Origin: Paramyrothecium sp. XJ0827
Lineage: Eukaryota; Ascomycota; Sordariomycetes; Hypocreales; Stachybotryaceae
Direction of reading: 5' to 3'
NCBI GenBank assembly: GCA_020881915.1
Contig: JAJFPB010000001.1
Span: forward strand, 930,001 to 994,000
DNA: 64,000 nucleotides
Numbering within the stretch: the first letter of the stretch is position 1; each line of letters begins with the position of its first letter. The notes under the pieces were generated by a model that was not told the origin of the DNA, made no database searches, and worked only from the letters and a program-made list of their open reading frames with translations. A program made the translations under genes and the position numbers. Of the stretch, positions 11,865 through 23,307 are shown in pieces.

Positions 11865-13048
11865 TCACCGCATGCCCGTGATGATCAGGTATCGCTCCTC
11901 AGCACCACATTCACCCTTCGAGTCGGCCATAAAGGGATACCACACTTCGGTGAGGCCTACGCTCCCAGGTCGTGGAGCAAGCACCGTGGGGTGCAAATAG
12001 CAAAACATGGTCTTAGGAACCGCCACTTGGAGCTCGTATAACTTCAGCCTTTTGCGAGTTTCCAAAAGGGGCTTTAGCAAGATCTGATCAACCTCGGCCA
12101 GACTCCTTTTCGAGCCATGTGTCTCATGGTAGAGATTCTTGCCAAACATGAGGTAAAGCCGTTTTGGATTGAGGAACACAATCGACAACCTCTCGAGGCG
12201 TTCAAGGAATAGAGTACGATGCTCGTCCTCATTAGTGCCATTATAGGCGCCGAAGAGTACAAAGTCCCACCGCATCTCGAGAGAAGTGACGAGCTTGATA
12301 CCAGGTCCAATTAAGACAGGGCTTCTCGGGGCCTGCCGAAGGAGACCGCGGATGAGCGGCTCGCTCTCAATGAAGAATGTGTTAGTGGCATAGAAGATAT
12401 CCATAACTTCTTCGTAACTGAACAGCAGTCAGGATCATCTCAATGTAGCAAGCGATCCATGATTACCCTTGCTTGCTCGACAGCAGGAGGCCTATTGCGC
12501 CTGGCCGGCATTTCTCTGGTGCTGTGCCTGGCCAGAACTGGCAGTTTGCAATTCCTTCCAAACAACTATCCAAATCTGCCTCGATGACCGAAGTCGTCCG
12601 TCCTGGCATCCCACGGTGGCAAATGCAACTGTGCCACCTCCATTCTTTGTTGAAGTTCGGTTGCTTGCTCAAGAGCCCCGCTCGCTCAGTCCACAACGCG
12701 AGAGGAGGGTCGCTCCCGTGGTACCCGGTGAAGTTCGAGCTTGTCTGCAGTTTATATGATGGCCACCGGTAGCGTGAGTCGATGTGAACGGTACGATGAC
12801 CAAAAGCTTCATGCAAGATGTGTCTGCGAACTTCCAGAGGTAGGGAGAAGAACCCTTGGGTCTGGCTCATGGGCTTCCATGATTCCGGGTCGGAGTCGCT
12901 CACTAATGGTAGACCTGGAATAGGCGGTTCTGCTAGAGTAGGATTCTTGCCCCCCCCTATTGCTGCCGAAGATATGATGGAGCCAGCGCATGCCGAGTAG
13001 GGAGTGCTTACGTTGAACCGGTGAAAATGAATATGGAAGTGGAGGCAT
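11865..13048 (-). CDS. DUF7730 domain protein (three exons)
   Basis: Exons 13012-13048, 12467-12962 and 11865-12417 join in phase to 361 residues. The introns are 49 bp each (GTAAGC...GGCAG; GTAATC...TTCAG). The short first exon gives MPPLPYSFSPVQ, then a Pro-rich linker (GGGKNPTLAEPPIPGLP) and the domain start FFSLPLEVRRHILHEAFGHR. After the second splice comes YEEVMDIFYATNTFFI. This order, a LPLEVRxxIL helix followed by the xxxEVMDIFYxTNTF segment, is the signature of the DUF7730 family of fungal proteins, which is F-box-related in look but of unknown function. No catalytic residues are apparent. Exon 2 is preceded by a run of eight G on the coding strand, which makes frame errors in sequencing possible, but the frame as given is intact. 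Confidence 0.82.
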
Positions 13049-13356
13049 GATAATTAACAGTAGGGTGGGGTACTCGGCCCCTTGTAATGCCCTTTCAATG
13101 CTCAAGACCAGCCGATCTTCTTCAGCTGTGGCCGGAACCACTTGTATAGAACCAACCGAGATACCCACCACAGATAAGAAAATGCAAATGCAAATCAATG
13201 GTTCCATATAGAGTGACGTCCTGCTAGAAGATCAAAAAGATTTAGCAGACGAAGGTCATACGCACACTCATAATGACTTGTTTCCTGCATAACGTACGTA
13301 TGTTCATTTCGCTTACATTCTGGTGTGTCTTGTCACGACGAGTCTTTCTCCGCCGT
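13049..13356. other. Short intergenic region between two minus-strand genes
   Basis: Holds the promoter of the DUF7730 gene and the 3' flank of the dioxygenase gene. A frame starting at 13207 is open on the minus strand but is not needed for either gene. Nothing else seen. Confidence 0.45.
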
Positions 13357-14440
13357 CTACAAATACTTTTGCGCGTCAATTGCATGCTGCTTTCTCAGAG
13401 CCTTCGCCTCGACATCTGAAGCGAGCACAAAATCGAACTTGAGGACCTTCTTCACATTTGACCGGTCGTACTTGACCGTCGTCTCCGTGTCCATGTCTTC
13501 AACATCCACAATCAACGAGCTCTTGACGCCGAAAACAGCGTCCGAGTCTTTGTAATTGGAGTTTCGAAGATAGAGAGCGCTGAAATCACAGGAGAGTTAG
13601 TCGCGGATGAGGCACGGCGTGTGAATGTGAACCTACGTAATGAGCGTATCGAAACCTGTCTTCTCAAACATGAAGTGCATGTGAGCGGGACGGTATTGAT
13701 GACGACCTGCTGCCTCGAGAAATTTTCCAACGGGACCATCGCAGAGAATCGGATATGGCACCGGGACGATGGCATCAAAGTAAAATTCACCCTGATCGTT
13801 GCTGTGAAGGATTCCACGCCCGTCTGGTCCCTCTTGGTTCGGCTTTTCAATGTCGTACTCGCCGTGGGAGTCAGCCTCCCATACGTGAACTCTCGCTCCT
13901 GGAACTGGGTTACCTTGGGTGTCTTTGACGGTACACGTAACAAAGAGCGACTCTCCATGTTCATCATGTGATATGCTGTCTCCATTTGACTTCTCCTCGG
14001 CTTCGCGACTGTGGAAAGGCCCAAGAATACTTCCTTGCGTCGCTCCTGGAGGCTTTGGATGGTCAATCTCATCAACGAGCGTGGAGAGCCCGAAGATGTC
14101 GCTGACTGTGATGAGCTCCTGAGACGTAACTTGTCAACTCAGTCCTACAGCAGTAAACTGTATGCAGGTCATACCGTACCTTGCGGTTCTCGTGACTTAT
14201 TTGACCACAAGCCTCTAGCCAATCAAGCCCTTGACGCCACTCATCAGTAGAAAGCCTCGTCTCTCTTGCAAAGTCATGAATATGCGTAATGAGTCGCGAA
14301 AATATAAACTTCATTCGCGGATCGCGTCCTTGAGTACAAAACGCAATCACATTGGCTGTGATGTTGTCAGTATCGAGGTCCATAGACTTGAACCACTTTG
14401 TCTCGTCTCCATTGGCGTCTCTGTCTTCAGCGGGAGGCAT
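13357..14440 (-). CDS. Intradiol ring-cleavage dioxygenase (hydroxyquinol/catechol 1,2-dioxygenase-like)
   Basis: Exons 14180-14440, 13637-14118 and 13357-13579 join in phase to 321 residues (introns 61 and 57 bp). The N-terminal 90 residues match the helical dioxygenase N domain (FSRLITHIHDFARETR, EWRQGLDWL). The catalytic domain shows GATQGSILGPFH, ARVHVWEADSHGEYD, DAIVPVPYPI and GRHQYRPAHMHFMF. The two Tyr and two His of the non-haem Fe(III) site are all present, and the GRHxxRPAHxHF string is characteristic of hydroxyquinol-type enzymes. It should open an ortho-dihydroxylated ring between the hydroxyls to give a muconate or maleylacetate precursor, in the cytosol. The Met at 14455 is an alternative start. 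It is divergent from the adenylate-forming reductase gene across 537 bp, which suggests shared control and a link to aromatic acid metabolism. Confidence 0.9.
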
Positions 14441-14977
14441 GATGAGTGAAATCAACTATTGGATTGTTTGCATAGTTTCTGAATGGATGGAGTGGGGCTT
14501 TGTTGCAATATGAACCCCTTGGCCGGCCGGACACGTCTTAGACCTTGGTAGTTTTGATCGGATAGTGCACTTCACAAACCGGTATTGCATATGCAGGCCA
14601 AGAGTTCGGTCTTCCCAAGGATTGGATACCACCTCTTCTAGACTCGGGTAGGCCACGAAGTCGGGCCACATATTGGACGTCGGTTGTGAGCGCGGAAGCG
14701 GCCCCACAAGCGAATGACACCCTACAAAACGGCGTGAAAGGAAGAAGGGGTGGCCCAACTTCCAGACGCCCCGGGTACCTCGCTCCCATTGTATTGCTGG
14801 CTCTCGTATAGTCACATCCTTTGTGTTCGCAGATTGACAGCCAAACCGACTGCAACACATCCGACAATGCTGGGCGCTGCAGTCGGCCTCTAAGAGCACT
14901 CTCTCGTTTCTCCTTATGATGAGTCCCCAACGCACCTGGTCTCATGTTATGCACCATAATCCACAACTGCTTGAATT
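14441..14977. promoter_or_regulatory. Divergent promoter of dioxygenase and NRPS-like reductase genes
   Basis: Intergenic 537 bp between head-to-head starts. It includes palindromic GGCCGGCC at 14521-14528 and CGG/CCG pairs, which could be sites for a zinc-cluster regulator; this is only pattern-based. Confidence 0.4.
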
Positions 14978-17900
14978 ATGGAGAATATATCCTTTGGAAG
15001 GCGGACTATTCCTTCCGCAATTGACGAGCTGGCTAAAGTGTACCCAAATAAAACCTGGGTAAGTTTTCCGACTGATGATCAAAAACTTCGCAGCGTCTCT
15101 TTTGCACGTGGCTCCCGAGCTATAAATGCTGCCTCTTGGTGGTTGAAAGACACTCTTGAGGAAAGTAAAGCATTTGACACCATCGCGTATCTTGGCCCAA
15201 ATGACATTCGATACATCACCCTGTTTTGCGCCGCTTCCAAGTGCGGCTACAAGGTGCGTCGTGACCAATACCTCGATCTATGATACCGACTTTTAAGACA
15301 GAGGCTAGATTCTGTTCACCTCTCCTAGAAATAGTCAAGATGGGCATGCCAAGCTGTTACAGGAGACGCACTGCAAGATCATGCTCTATGATCCCACATT
15401 CTGGCTCCAAGGGCTAGCTCAAATACCCGACTTGAAGCTTGTTCCTGTCACCAGCCTCGAAGAGTCCCTGGAGCCTCAAAATTCTCCGCCCTTTCCTTTT
15501 AGGAAATCATTCGACGAGGCTAGAAATGACCCATGTGTCGTTCTGCACACCTCGGGCACTACATCACTACCCAAGCCCGTAGTTCTCTCACACGGAAACC
15601 TGGCGGTGTTTGACGCGCATTGGCGGATTCCTCCACTCCATGGCCAATCTGGAAAACGTGAGGTCTTTCTTCGAACCATGGCTTCATCGTCGCCGTTTCT
15701 AATGACTCTCCCTTTCTTCCATATGGCAGGCTTCTCAATGGGCGTATGGCTACCTCTGAACCTACACATGAGCGTCATTTTCACCAATCCATCAAGGCCA
15801 CTTAGTCTGCTCTCGATTGAACAGACTTTGGACACTGTCCATGTCGCTGGCGTTATCATGCCTCCTGCTATACTTGATCAAGTGGCTGAATCCGAACCCA
15901 TGCTGAACAAAATGTCCCGCTTGAGACATGTCTTCTACGGCGGCGCGTCGTTGTCGCCTGCTGCCGGTCTTGCGATATCTTCAAAGACCCATCTTTGCAA
16001 CCAGATTGGGTCTACCGAATGTGTAGTGCTTACGACGTACCTGACAGACAAGTTGGATTGGGACTATTTGTGCTTTGGCTCGGATTGGTCTGGCTATGAG
16101 TTCCGAGGATGCGGCATACCGGGGATGTTCGAGATGGTCATTGTTCGAGACCAAAACAAACAGGACTTCCAATGTGTCTTTCAGGGAAACGGTCTGATGG
16201 AATATCCAACAAAGGATGTTTATTCCAAGCACCCCACCAAGCCTCATCACTGGAAGCATCAAGGCCGCTTGGACGATATCATAGTCTTTGCCAGTGGCGA
16301 AAAGTTGAATCCTGTCTCAAATGAACAGGCACTGGGGGCACATCCGCTTTTGAGCTCATGCATGTATATCGGCAACGGACGCGCCCACCCCGCTGTCATT
16401 TTGGAGTTGGCGGACACCAATGCTTCGAAGTTGGATGCGGACCAAGCCATTGTGGCAATTTGGCCGACTATTGAAAGAGTCAACTCACTGTCTCCCGGCC
16501 ATGGCCAACTGCTGAGGTCGCATATCCTTGTGGCTCATGTCTCGAAGCGCTTCCTTAGGACGACCAAGGGTGGCCTGAAGCGGATGGAGACGACGAAATT
16601 GTTTGAAGAGGAGATTAACAGACTTTATGACACAACCCCTGTGGCGGTAGGTCTAGTCAAAAGAGTGAACATTACCCATCATGATGAGCTCCGGGACGCT
16701 GTTCACTCTGTTTATCAGAAGGCGACAAGAACTGGCTCTCTGCAGCTGGAGGACGATATCTTCCGCACCGGCGCTGACTCTCTTAGCATTCAAGTCGCCA
16801 TCTCGACTTTGAGAGCTTCTCTCTTCTCACCTGGGGTCAGTATCGATACGAATTGGATCAATCAGAAAGCAGTATACGCGCATTCCACGGTGCGTTCCAT
16901 GACCGAGTTTCTGGAGCGCCTCGGGCGTCCTCGGAGCTCGCCTGGAGACGCATTCTTCGAGCAGCAAGAGGGGCTCCAGGAAATCTACGACGAGTATCAC
17001 AGACAGCTACCCTCTGCGGCGCCTGTGGCCCCTGTCCTCGTCTCGTCGCATACGACGGTCCTGTTGACGGGCAGCACCGGTTACCTCGGGACGTATCTAC
17101 TTGACACGCTTATGGCGCGAGAGGACGTCGACGAGATCATTTGCCTCAATCGTTGCCACGATGCCGCCGAGCGCCAGCTGAGAATAAACAACGAAAAAGG
17201 TTTACGGATCGAGTTCGGCAAGCACAATCTGAAGTTCCTCCACGCCGACCTCTCGCAGCGTACATTGGGCCTGAGCGCTTGCGAGTACGAATACATTTAC
17301 TCCAGGGCAACAATCATATTACACAGCCAGTGGCCCGTAAACTTCAACTTGTCCCTGTCCTCTTTTGGGCCTCAACTGCAAGGGGTGGTGAACTTGATCC
17401 GCTTCGCGACTGACGCACCCTACCGGCCCAAGGTCTTCTTCATGTCCTCAATCAGCGCGGTGAACAACTGGGCGCGTCAAGTCCACCTCGATGGCCCGGT
17501 CTATTACGAGGCTCCCGAGCAGCACCTCGCGGACCTGTCGCTGGCCAGCCGCGGCTACGGGCAGAGCAAAGCGATCGCATCCGACCTCCTGTTCTGCGCG
17601 AGCTCGCAGTGCGGGCTGCAGGGGGCGACAATCCGGCTGGGCCAGCTAGCTGGACCCGCGATGCATGATCAAGGTGCCTGGAACAGCAGCGAGTGGCTGC
17701 CCGCTCTTATCAAGACGTCGGTGACGCTGGGTGCGCTGCCGTGGAAGATTCCGCTTCTCAACGAGGTCGACTGGATACCCATCGACATCGCCGCGCAAAT
17801 AATCGTCGAGCTAGCTCTAGATGTTCCGGAAGGGCAGAAGGACATGGAACGTTGCCATCTGTCGCTGTACAACGTTGCGAACCCGCACACAGTGTCGTGG

Positions 17901-18203
17901 GAGACGCTGATCCCGGCGGTGCAGTCTTGTTGCAACAAGGATCTCGATGTCATCCCATACGGCGACTGGCTGCGTATACTGGAAAGCAAGGCAGTGGCAT
18001 GTCAGGACGCCGAGTTGGTGGCGGAACTACCTGCACTGAAGCTGCTGGATTTCTTCCAGGATTTGGAGGAAGGCCAGAAGAATGGAGCGCAGCAGACGCT
18101 CCTTAGGACGGACGGGACGAGGAAAGCAAGCCGTTGTTTCGGAAAGCTGACTGCAGTCGACGTGGCCTTGATGACAAAATGGCTGAAACAATGGGGGATC
18201 TAG
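14978..18203 (+). CDS. NRPS-like adenylation-thiolation-reductase enzyme (carboxylic acid reductase type)
   Basis: Exon 1 is 14978-15253 and exon 2 is 15309-18203, with a 55 bp intron (GTGCGT...GCTAG) that restores CGYKILFTSPRN; 1056 residues. The adenylation domain (about 15-530) has the P-loop-like motif HTSGTTSLPKPVVLSHG, the GSTE acid-binding motif and HQGRLDDIIVFASGEK. The carrier domain follows, with phosphopantetheine Ser in GADSLSIQ near residue 582. A Rossmann thioester-reductase domain begins VLLTGSTGYLGTYLLD and has the catalytic YGQSK. No condensation domain exists. Such A-T-R proteins activate a carboxylic acid as AMP ester, load it on the carrier and release it as aldehyde or alcohol using NADPH. 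Substrate could be an aromatic acid or an amino acid; not readable here. Neighbouring dioxygenase, dehydrogenase and transporter fit one pathway. Confidence 0.92.
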
Positions 18204-18398
18204 CCGGGAGTACTGGTCAGGAAGGCACACAATCATTCCCTACGTACACTTATTGGTCTACTATTGTTGTAAGAGACGTAATTCATGCGATGCAGTTGCT
18301 GTATCTTGTATGACGGGCGATGCAATCGTCACACAGTCTGCCCTCAGGGCTTGTCTGATAATTTAGCTGACTACCATAACTACATAATGCTTTTACCC

Positions 18399-19256
18399 CT
18401 ACATTGTTGCCTCATCCACATCCACTGGAAGCGCAATATTCTCAAATTGTCGATACGAGTCACTGTACTGCTTCAACTTGGCCTCCATGGCCGTGAACGC
18501 CTCCCGCCCAAGAAGACACCTCACCGGCGGGTTGGCCAGGTGCGCAAGCTGATGTATGGCGGCCGCGCCTTTGTGTGGATCGCCCGTCTGTTTCTCTCCC
18601 ATGGCGTTCATGATGGTCTCAGCGTGGACATGACGGTAAGCAGGTAAGCTCTGGCTCGTGTCACGGAATGCCATGCTGCCGTGTGCCCACTCGGTCCTGA
18701 ACCCGCCGGGCTCGATGCATGTAAGGCTTATACTCCACTCCGGGCGCATCTCCTTGGCGATGCACTCGGTCAGGCCCTCGACTGCCCACTTGGACGCGCA
18801 GTAGCCGGCAAGGGCCGGCATACCGAGCTGCCCGCCGATGGATGTGATCTGCTGGACCAGGCCGCCGGGTGGCCTGTTCACTTCACGCATGACCCGGATG
18901 GCGGCGCGTGTGACGCGGACGACACCCATAAAGTTTACGTCCATGACGGCCTGGACATCGGCGTCGGTTAGCTCCTCAAAAGCACCACAGAGGCCACGGC
19001 CGGCGTTGTTGACCACCACGTCAATACGGCCGAAGGTAGCCGTTGCTTCCGCAAACGCCGCCTCGACGCTCGCCGTCGACTTTATGTCGACCGTGAGGGC
19101 GAGGAAGTTACTCGTGTTGGCGTTGACGAAGCGCAGCAACCCAGCGTCGCGCGATGTCGCAACGACCCTGTCCCCAGCCGCCAGGCATCTCTCGACCAAG
19201 GCTCCGCCGAAGCCTGAGGAGCAACCGGTGACGAAAAAGACCTTGGATTGCGGCAT
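18399..19256 (-). CDS. Short-chain dehydrogenase/reductase
   Basis: A single exon of 285 residues begins MPQSKVFFVTGCSSGFG. It contains the cofactor-binding TGCSSGFG, the NNAGRG motif, a catalytic Ser in ITSIGGQLG and the YCASK active-site pair followed by AVEGLTECIAKEM. These place it in the classical SDR family with NAD(P). The frame is open 49 codons upstream, but the Met at 19256 sits right before the Rossmann strand and is preferred. The gene is convergent with the A-T-R enzyme (195 bp between stops) and divergent from the monocarboxylate transporter. An aldehyde or hydroxy intermediate made by the A-T-R enzyme is a plausible substrate; that is inference from position only. Confidence 0.9.
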   Translation of the reverse strand: MPQSKVFFVTGCSSGFGGALVERCLAAGDRVVATSRDAGLLRFVNANTSNFLALTVDIKSTASVEAAFAEATATFGRIDVVVNNAGRGLCGAFEELTDADVQAVMDVNFMGVVRVTRAAIRVMREVNRPPGGLVQQITSIGGQLGMPALAGYCASKWAVEGLTECIAKEMRPEWSISLTCIEPGGFRTEWAHGSMAFRDTSQSLPAYRHVHAETIMNAMGEKQTGDPHKGAAAIHQLAHLANPPVRCLLGREAFTAMEAKLKQYSDSYRQFENIALPVDVDEATM

Positions 19257-20255
19257 GGGCGGGTGATTGAAGCGGCTGAGGGCGCAACAAAGAAAGGTCT
19301 GCGCTCTCTCCGACAAAGGGCCGAGGCCGGCAAATGAGTTGGTCCGAGTGCTGATGCTGGATCCTGGGCTGCGGTACCTTTTTGTAAATACTTGGTTATA
19401 CACAATTAGTTTCTCGCACTGGACATATCCTTCCTACCCCGTCACAGGGCGGGCACGTGTGAGTCAGGACGAGAGACGACTTGACAAGTACTAGAGTTGG
19501 CGAGGACGAGAGTGTCAGCCTACGACGACTCCCTCGCCCCTCGGATGCTGAATCCCTGTACGCCAACACGGAACGGGACCGGAGTACCTATCGAATACAA
19601 CAAGAAACAGTACTGTGTGGCAAAAGTGTAGTGAAGGCCTCAAGGTGACCAAGGGTGAATGTGACGGTAGAAAGAGGGCAAGCTGAGCTAGGCGCACGCA
19701 GTGCAACCAACATGGCCGTGACATGAAAGGATGAAAGCCTGAAATAGAAACCTTCCTCCGGTGCCACCCGAGATCTGTCTCTCTGTCAAAGTTTGGATGA
19801 TAGGCTCTCAACAAATCGCGAGGGATGCAGGTCCGAGGTTAACCGTCACTCATTGTCTGCTCGTAGGATGATTGCCGTCTCGAATCCCTTCCGCTCCGTG
19901 ATGCTTACGCTACAGTGTGTGGTAAACTGGGTAAAATCTGCCTTCCGCATCTCTATTACTATTGATGCTACACCAGAATGCCACTGTGACATTCATCCCA
20001 CACACCCCCTCTCCCCCTTGATCCGATGCCTGGTTGGTTTAGAATTAAGCTCCTAATAAAGTTGGCCAACGGCCGGGAACAACTTCGGATCCTCAACAAG
20101 TCCGTTATGATTCTTACGCTACAAAACAAGCGGACACTTGCCAAGCATACGCCCTCCCCTGTGTTTAAAATGCGTTCGAGTGCCATGTGTTTTCTGAGCG
20201 ACCGGAAGTCATCGCACGCCACCAATCTCTAAGAAACAAGACTGATCCAACCAAG
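19257..20255. promoter_or_regulatory. Divergent intergenic region, SDR and MCT-type transporter
   Basis: About 1 kb between head-to-head genes; contains both promoters. Short frames only. No repeat or RNA gene recognised. Confidence 0.45.
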
Positions 20256-21809
20256 ATGCCACTGCAACCCAGAACACTGCGTACCACGACTGGCCAGGCT
20301 GTGACCGGCCTGACTGGTACCAATATTGTTCACGCTAGTGGTGCCGATGCTTCTGGTCGAGAACCAAAACCAGACTTCGATTCGTCGTTGACAGTCAATG
20401 CCGTCCCCGCTGCAACCCAAACATTATTGGCCTCGGCCACGTCAGATGCTCAGGCACCCGACGGCGGCTACGGATGGGTTGTTGTTGCAGGCTGCGCGAC
20501 GCTGTCATTCTGGTTCGGTGGAACCACATACTCGTGGGGTGTCATGCAGGCTGCGTTGGCCAACCAAGGGCTCGCGAGCCCTTCGACACTCGCCTTCGTC
20601 GGTAAGTAGAGTCTCGACAACTGGCTTGCGTGCCATCTAGTAGCTCAAACCACGTCGTAGGAAGCACATGCGTGGCCTGCATCGCGGCATTCGCCCTGGT
20701 GAACGCCCGCCTAATCCGCGTCCTGGGCGCTCGCGCGACTGGCCTGCTCGGAGTCCTCCTCATGGGGATCGGCGAGATCGCAGCCTCCTTCACAACCCGC
20801 TCCATCGGCGGCATGTTTGGCACTGAGAGCATTCTCATGGGCGTCGGGGTCAGCCTGTGCTTCATGGTCACCTCAGTGACGCCGGCGCAGTACTTCAAAC
20901 ACCGCCGTGGCCTCGCCAATGGAGTAGTCTATGCCGGCGGCGGACTTGGTGGTACCGGCATCGCCTTCGTAATGGATGTGATTAACCAGAAACTGGGAAT
21001 GGAATGGACCTTTCGCATCATCGGGCTCTGCATGCTCGGTACAGGGTTGCCGATGGCCTTTCTGATTAAGGATCGCGATGGGCCACCTCCTGTCCGGGCC
21101 TGGGTAGAATGGTAAGTGTTGACTGACCGCGGCTGCGTTCCCAATTATCAGGCCCAATCGTGTCTTTCGATGTCTCAAGTTCTCACAAGCTGATTATCTT
21201 CACAGGGCTCTATTCAAGGACTTCTGCTTCACCACTCTCTTTCTTTGTGGTCTTGTCGCTTGCTTTCCTCTTTTCGTCCCAGTTTTCTTCATTCCACTCT
21301 ACGCCGAATCCTTCGGGATCTCCTCGTTGGGGGCCGCCGGCCTTGTCGCTGGCTTCCAGTTTGCCTCCTTTTTTGGTCGTCTCGGCGGTGGCGCCCTTGC
21401 AGACGTCCTGGGAGCTCTCAACACCTTGATGTCGTCTCTCCTCCTAAATGTGATCACCATGCTGTGCATCTGGCCGTTCAGCAAGTCTATGGCGCCTCTG
21501 GTCGTATTCGTTGTTCTAAACGGAGCAGCGAATGGTACATTCTTCGCCACCATGCCCACGGTGGTTGCAAATATTTTTGGTAGCGCCCGTGTCAGCGTCG
21601 CCATGGGCATGGTGGTCACAGCATGGACAGGAGGCTACCTGCTCGGAAGCCCCATTGCCGGGTACATCCTTACCGCAACGGGGAGTGAGAGGAACGTGGA
21701 CAGTTACCTGCCAAGTATCCTCTATGCAGGAGGGCTCAGCGCGGTAGCACTCATTCTTAGTATGATGACACGACTTAAGATTTCACGTCGTGTTACGTAC
21801 AAGGTGTAG
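20256..21809 (+). CDS. MFS monocarboxylate-type transporter
   Basis: Exons 20256-20601, 20661-21111 and 21206-21809 join in phase to 466 residues (introns 59 and 94 bp). After a polar 70-residue N-terminus, the signature PDGGYGWVVVAGC marks the first helix of the monocarboxylate porter (MCT) branch of the major facilitator superfamily. Eleven or twelve hydrophobic segments follow, with the central cytosolic loop around IKDRDGPPPVRAW and the seventh helix (LCGLVACFPLFVPVFFI) restored by the second splice. Expected in the plasma membrane or vacuole, moving a carboxylate with protons. With the dioxygenase, A-T-R enzyme and SDR it completes a plausible uptake or export plus conversion cluster. 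Confidence 0.9.
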
Positions 21810-22666
21810 ATAAGTCATAGGAAGGGGGTCAATAAAACGGGGTTACATATCCGAAATATTGGCCCTTTAGGCCCCGAGTTGGGGAAGGGGGTGAGATCTT
21901 CTTGCGAAATCGATGAAAATGTCACTACATTCAACAGGCTCATTGCTTGATATGGTTGCTCCTGCCAGCCTGTTCAAGCCATGCCCAAAGGTTCTTGCAG
22001 GGGTTTATCCTACACTCTCGCTTCACTCGTACGTCCTGTAGACCAACACTGTACAAGTTTGGCCTGGACTTTTATTACAGCACAGTAAACTCGACTCACT
22101 TATAAAGGGGAGCTGGACCCGGAGCGGGGTACAATGTGGAGCTAGCTGCATCCTACGGCATGATAAGAGTCGGGAGGATCGCGGGCCGCGGCGTGGCTGC
22201 TAGGATTGTGCACCACCAACTCAAAACAGCCGCACCCTCAAAGGCTTCGACTGCTGTCACCCACTCAAATCTAACATGTACAAGGAATTAGCCTGCCGCT
22301 CTGACCCGGCTCGGTTCCCGTAGTGGTGTGAAGATAATCCCTATATGTCGCCGCCAAGCTGTGTACCCCGTCACTACTCGGAGAAACATGGGTGAGCCAA
22401 GCGGATCTGCCCACAAGTTAATGTGTGTTTCATTAACCGATGGTGGTGATGAGTTTTCTCAATATGAACCAAGCGCCTATAGGGTCTAAACAACCAAATA
22501 CGTCCTCCTGGCACGTCGTAGCAAGAGTCCCCTAAAATGACAACCCTTGCCCAGAATCCCACGGGGGTCGGAGAGTCTTGATCAAGCTGCCACGCAAACA
22601 GTATGATAACTTTTGGGATATTCCAATGAAACGTTGCACTTCTAAAACGTCTTCTGGTACATTCCT
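21810..22666. other. Intergenic region between convergent genes
   Basis: Contains 3' flanks of the MCT-type transporter and of the cupin-like gene. No gene supported; no repeat recognised. Confidence 0.5.
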
Positions 22667-23307
22667 CTATGCCACTCCCTGCGTAGCAACTGCCCGGATT
22701 CCCACCACTTCATCCGCGCCGCAAGGGCCCCCGTGAATTACCTCATGCGCTGGCACCCTGCCGTCTCGGACTGGTATTTGAAGAGCAATTGTTTCCGTGT
22801 TGCTGGGATACACAGATATGTGACCCTGTCTACTTACATTGGCAGTATCAGCGGCAAAGATAAGGCCAAAATCACCGCCCACAACGGTCGCAGTCGCCGG
22901 ATCATCGGGGAGGGAGAAGTGTGCTAAGCCCGACATAAAGGCAACCCATCTATCACGTCAGGGTCAGTATGAGCTCCAAACGGTAAACTTTGATGTCGAT
23001 ATGGTGCTCCCCAGCCAAGTAGGACTCACTGATTCTGGGGGGCCGTGTGCAGACCTCCGTCATAGTTGGAGGGGAGTACGAACAACGAGAGATTGCGCAC
23101 TTCGCTGAGGTCTGCACGCGCTACACCCTTCGTGCCTGGATTGGTAGAGATGGCGAATGGGATCTTCAACCGCCAGCATTGAAAGACGGAACGTCCGTTA
23201 ACACCGGCGATCGCGGTGACATTGAGGAAGGTAGCCTGAGCGGCAGCCTGAGCGGCAGCCACCGAAAGCTGTAGCAGCAATGAAAGGAGGACACTAAGAG
23301 GTTGCAT
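22667..23307 (-). CDS. Small secreted cupin-like protein (two exons)
   Basis: Exon 1 is 23030-23307 and exon 2 is 22667-22949, with an 80 bp intron (GTGAGT...GATAG) that restores APQNQWVAFMSGLAHF; 186 residues. The N-terminus is a clear signal peptide (MQPLSVLLSLLLQLSVAAAQA). The body resembles a family of small secreted fungal proteins: FLNVTAIAGVNGRSVFQCW, then GGLHTAP, GGDFGLIFAADTA, SRQGH and TETIALQIP. The alternating beta-strand pattern and a His in GGLH fit a cupin-type barrel, but metal ligands cannot be assigned with certainty. Exported function unknown. Confidence 0.82.

Noticed and set aside
12809..13207. Minus-strand frame overlapping the start of the DUF7730 gene
   Set aside because: It is in another frame; the DUF7730 frame with a 37-base first exon explains the region and matches the family.
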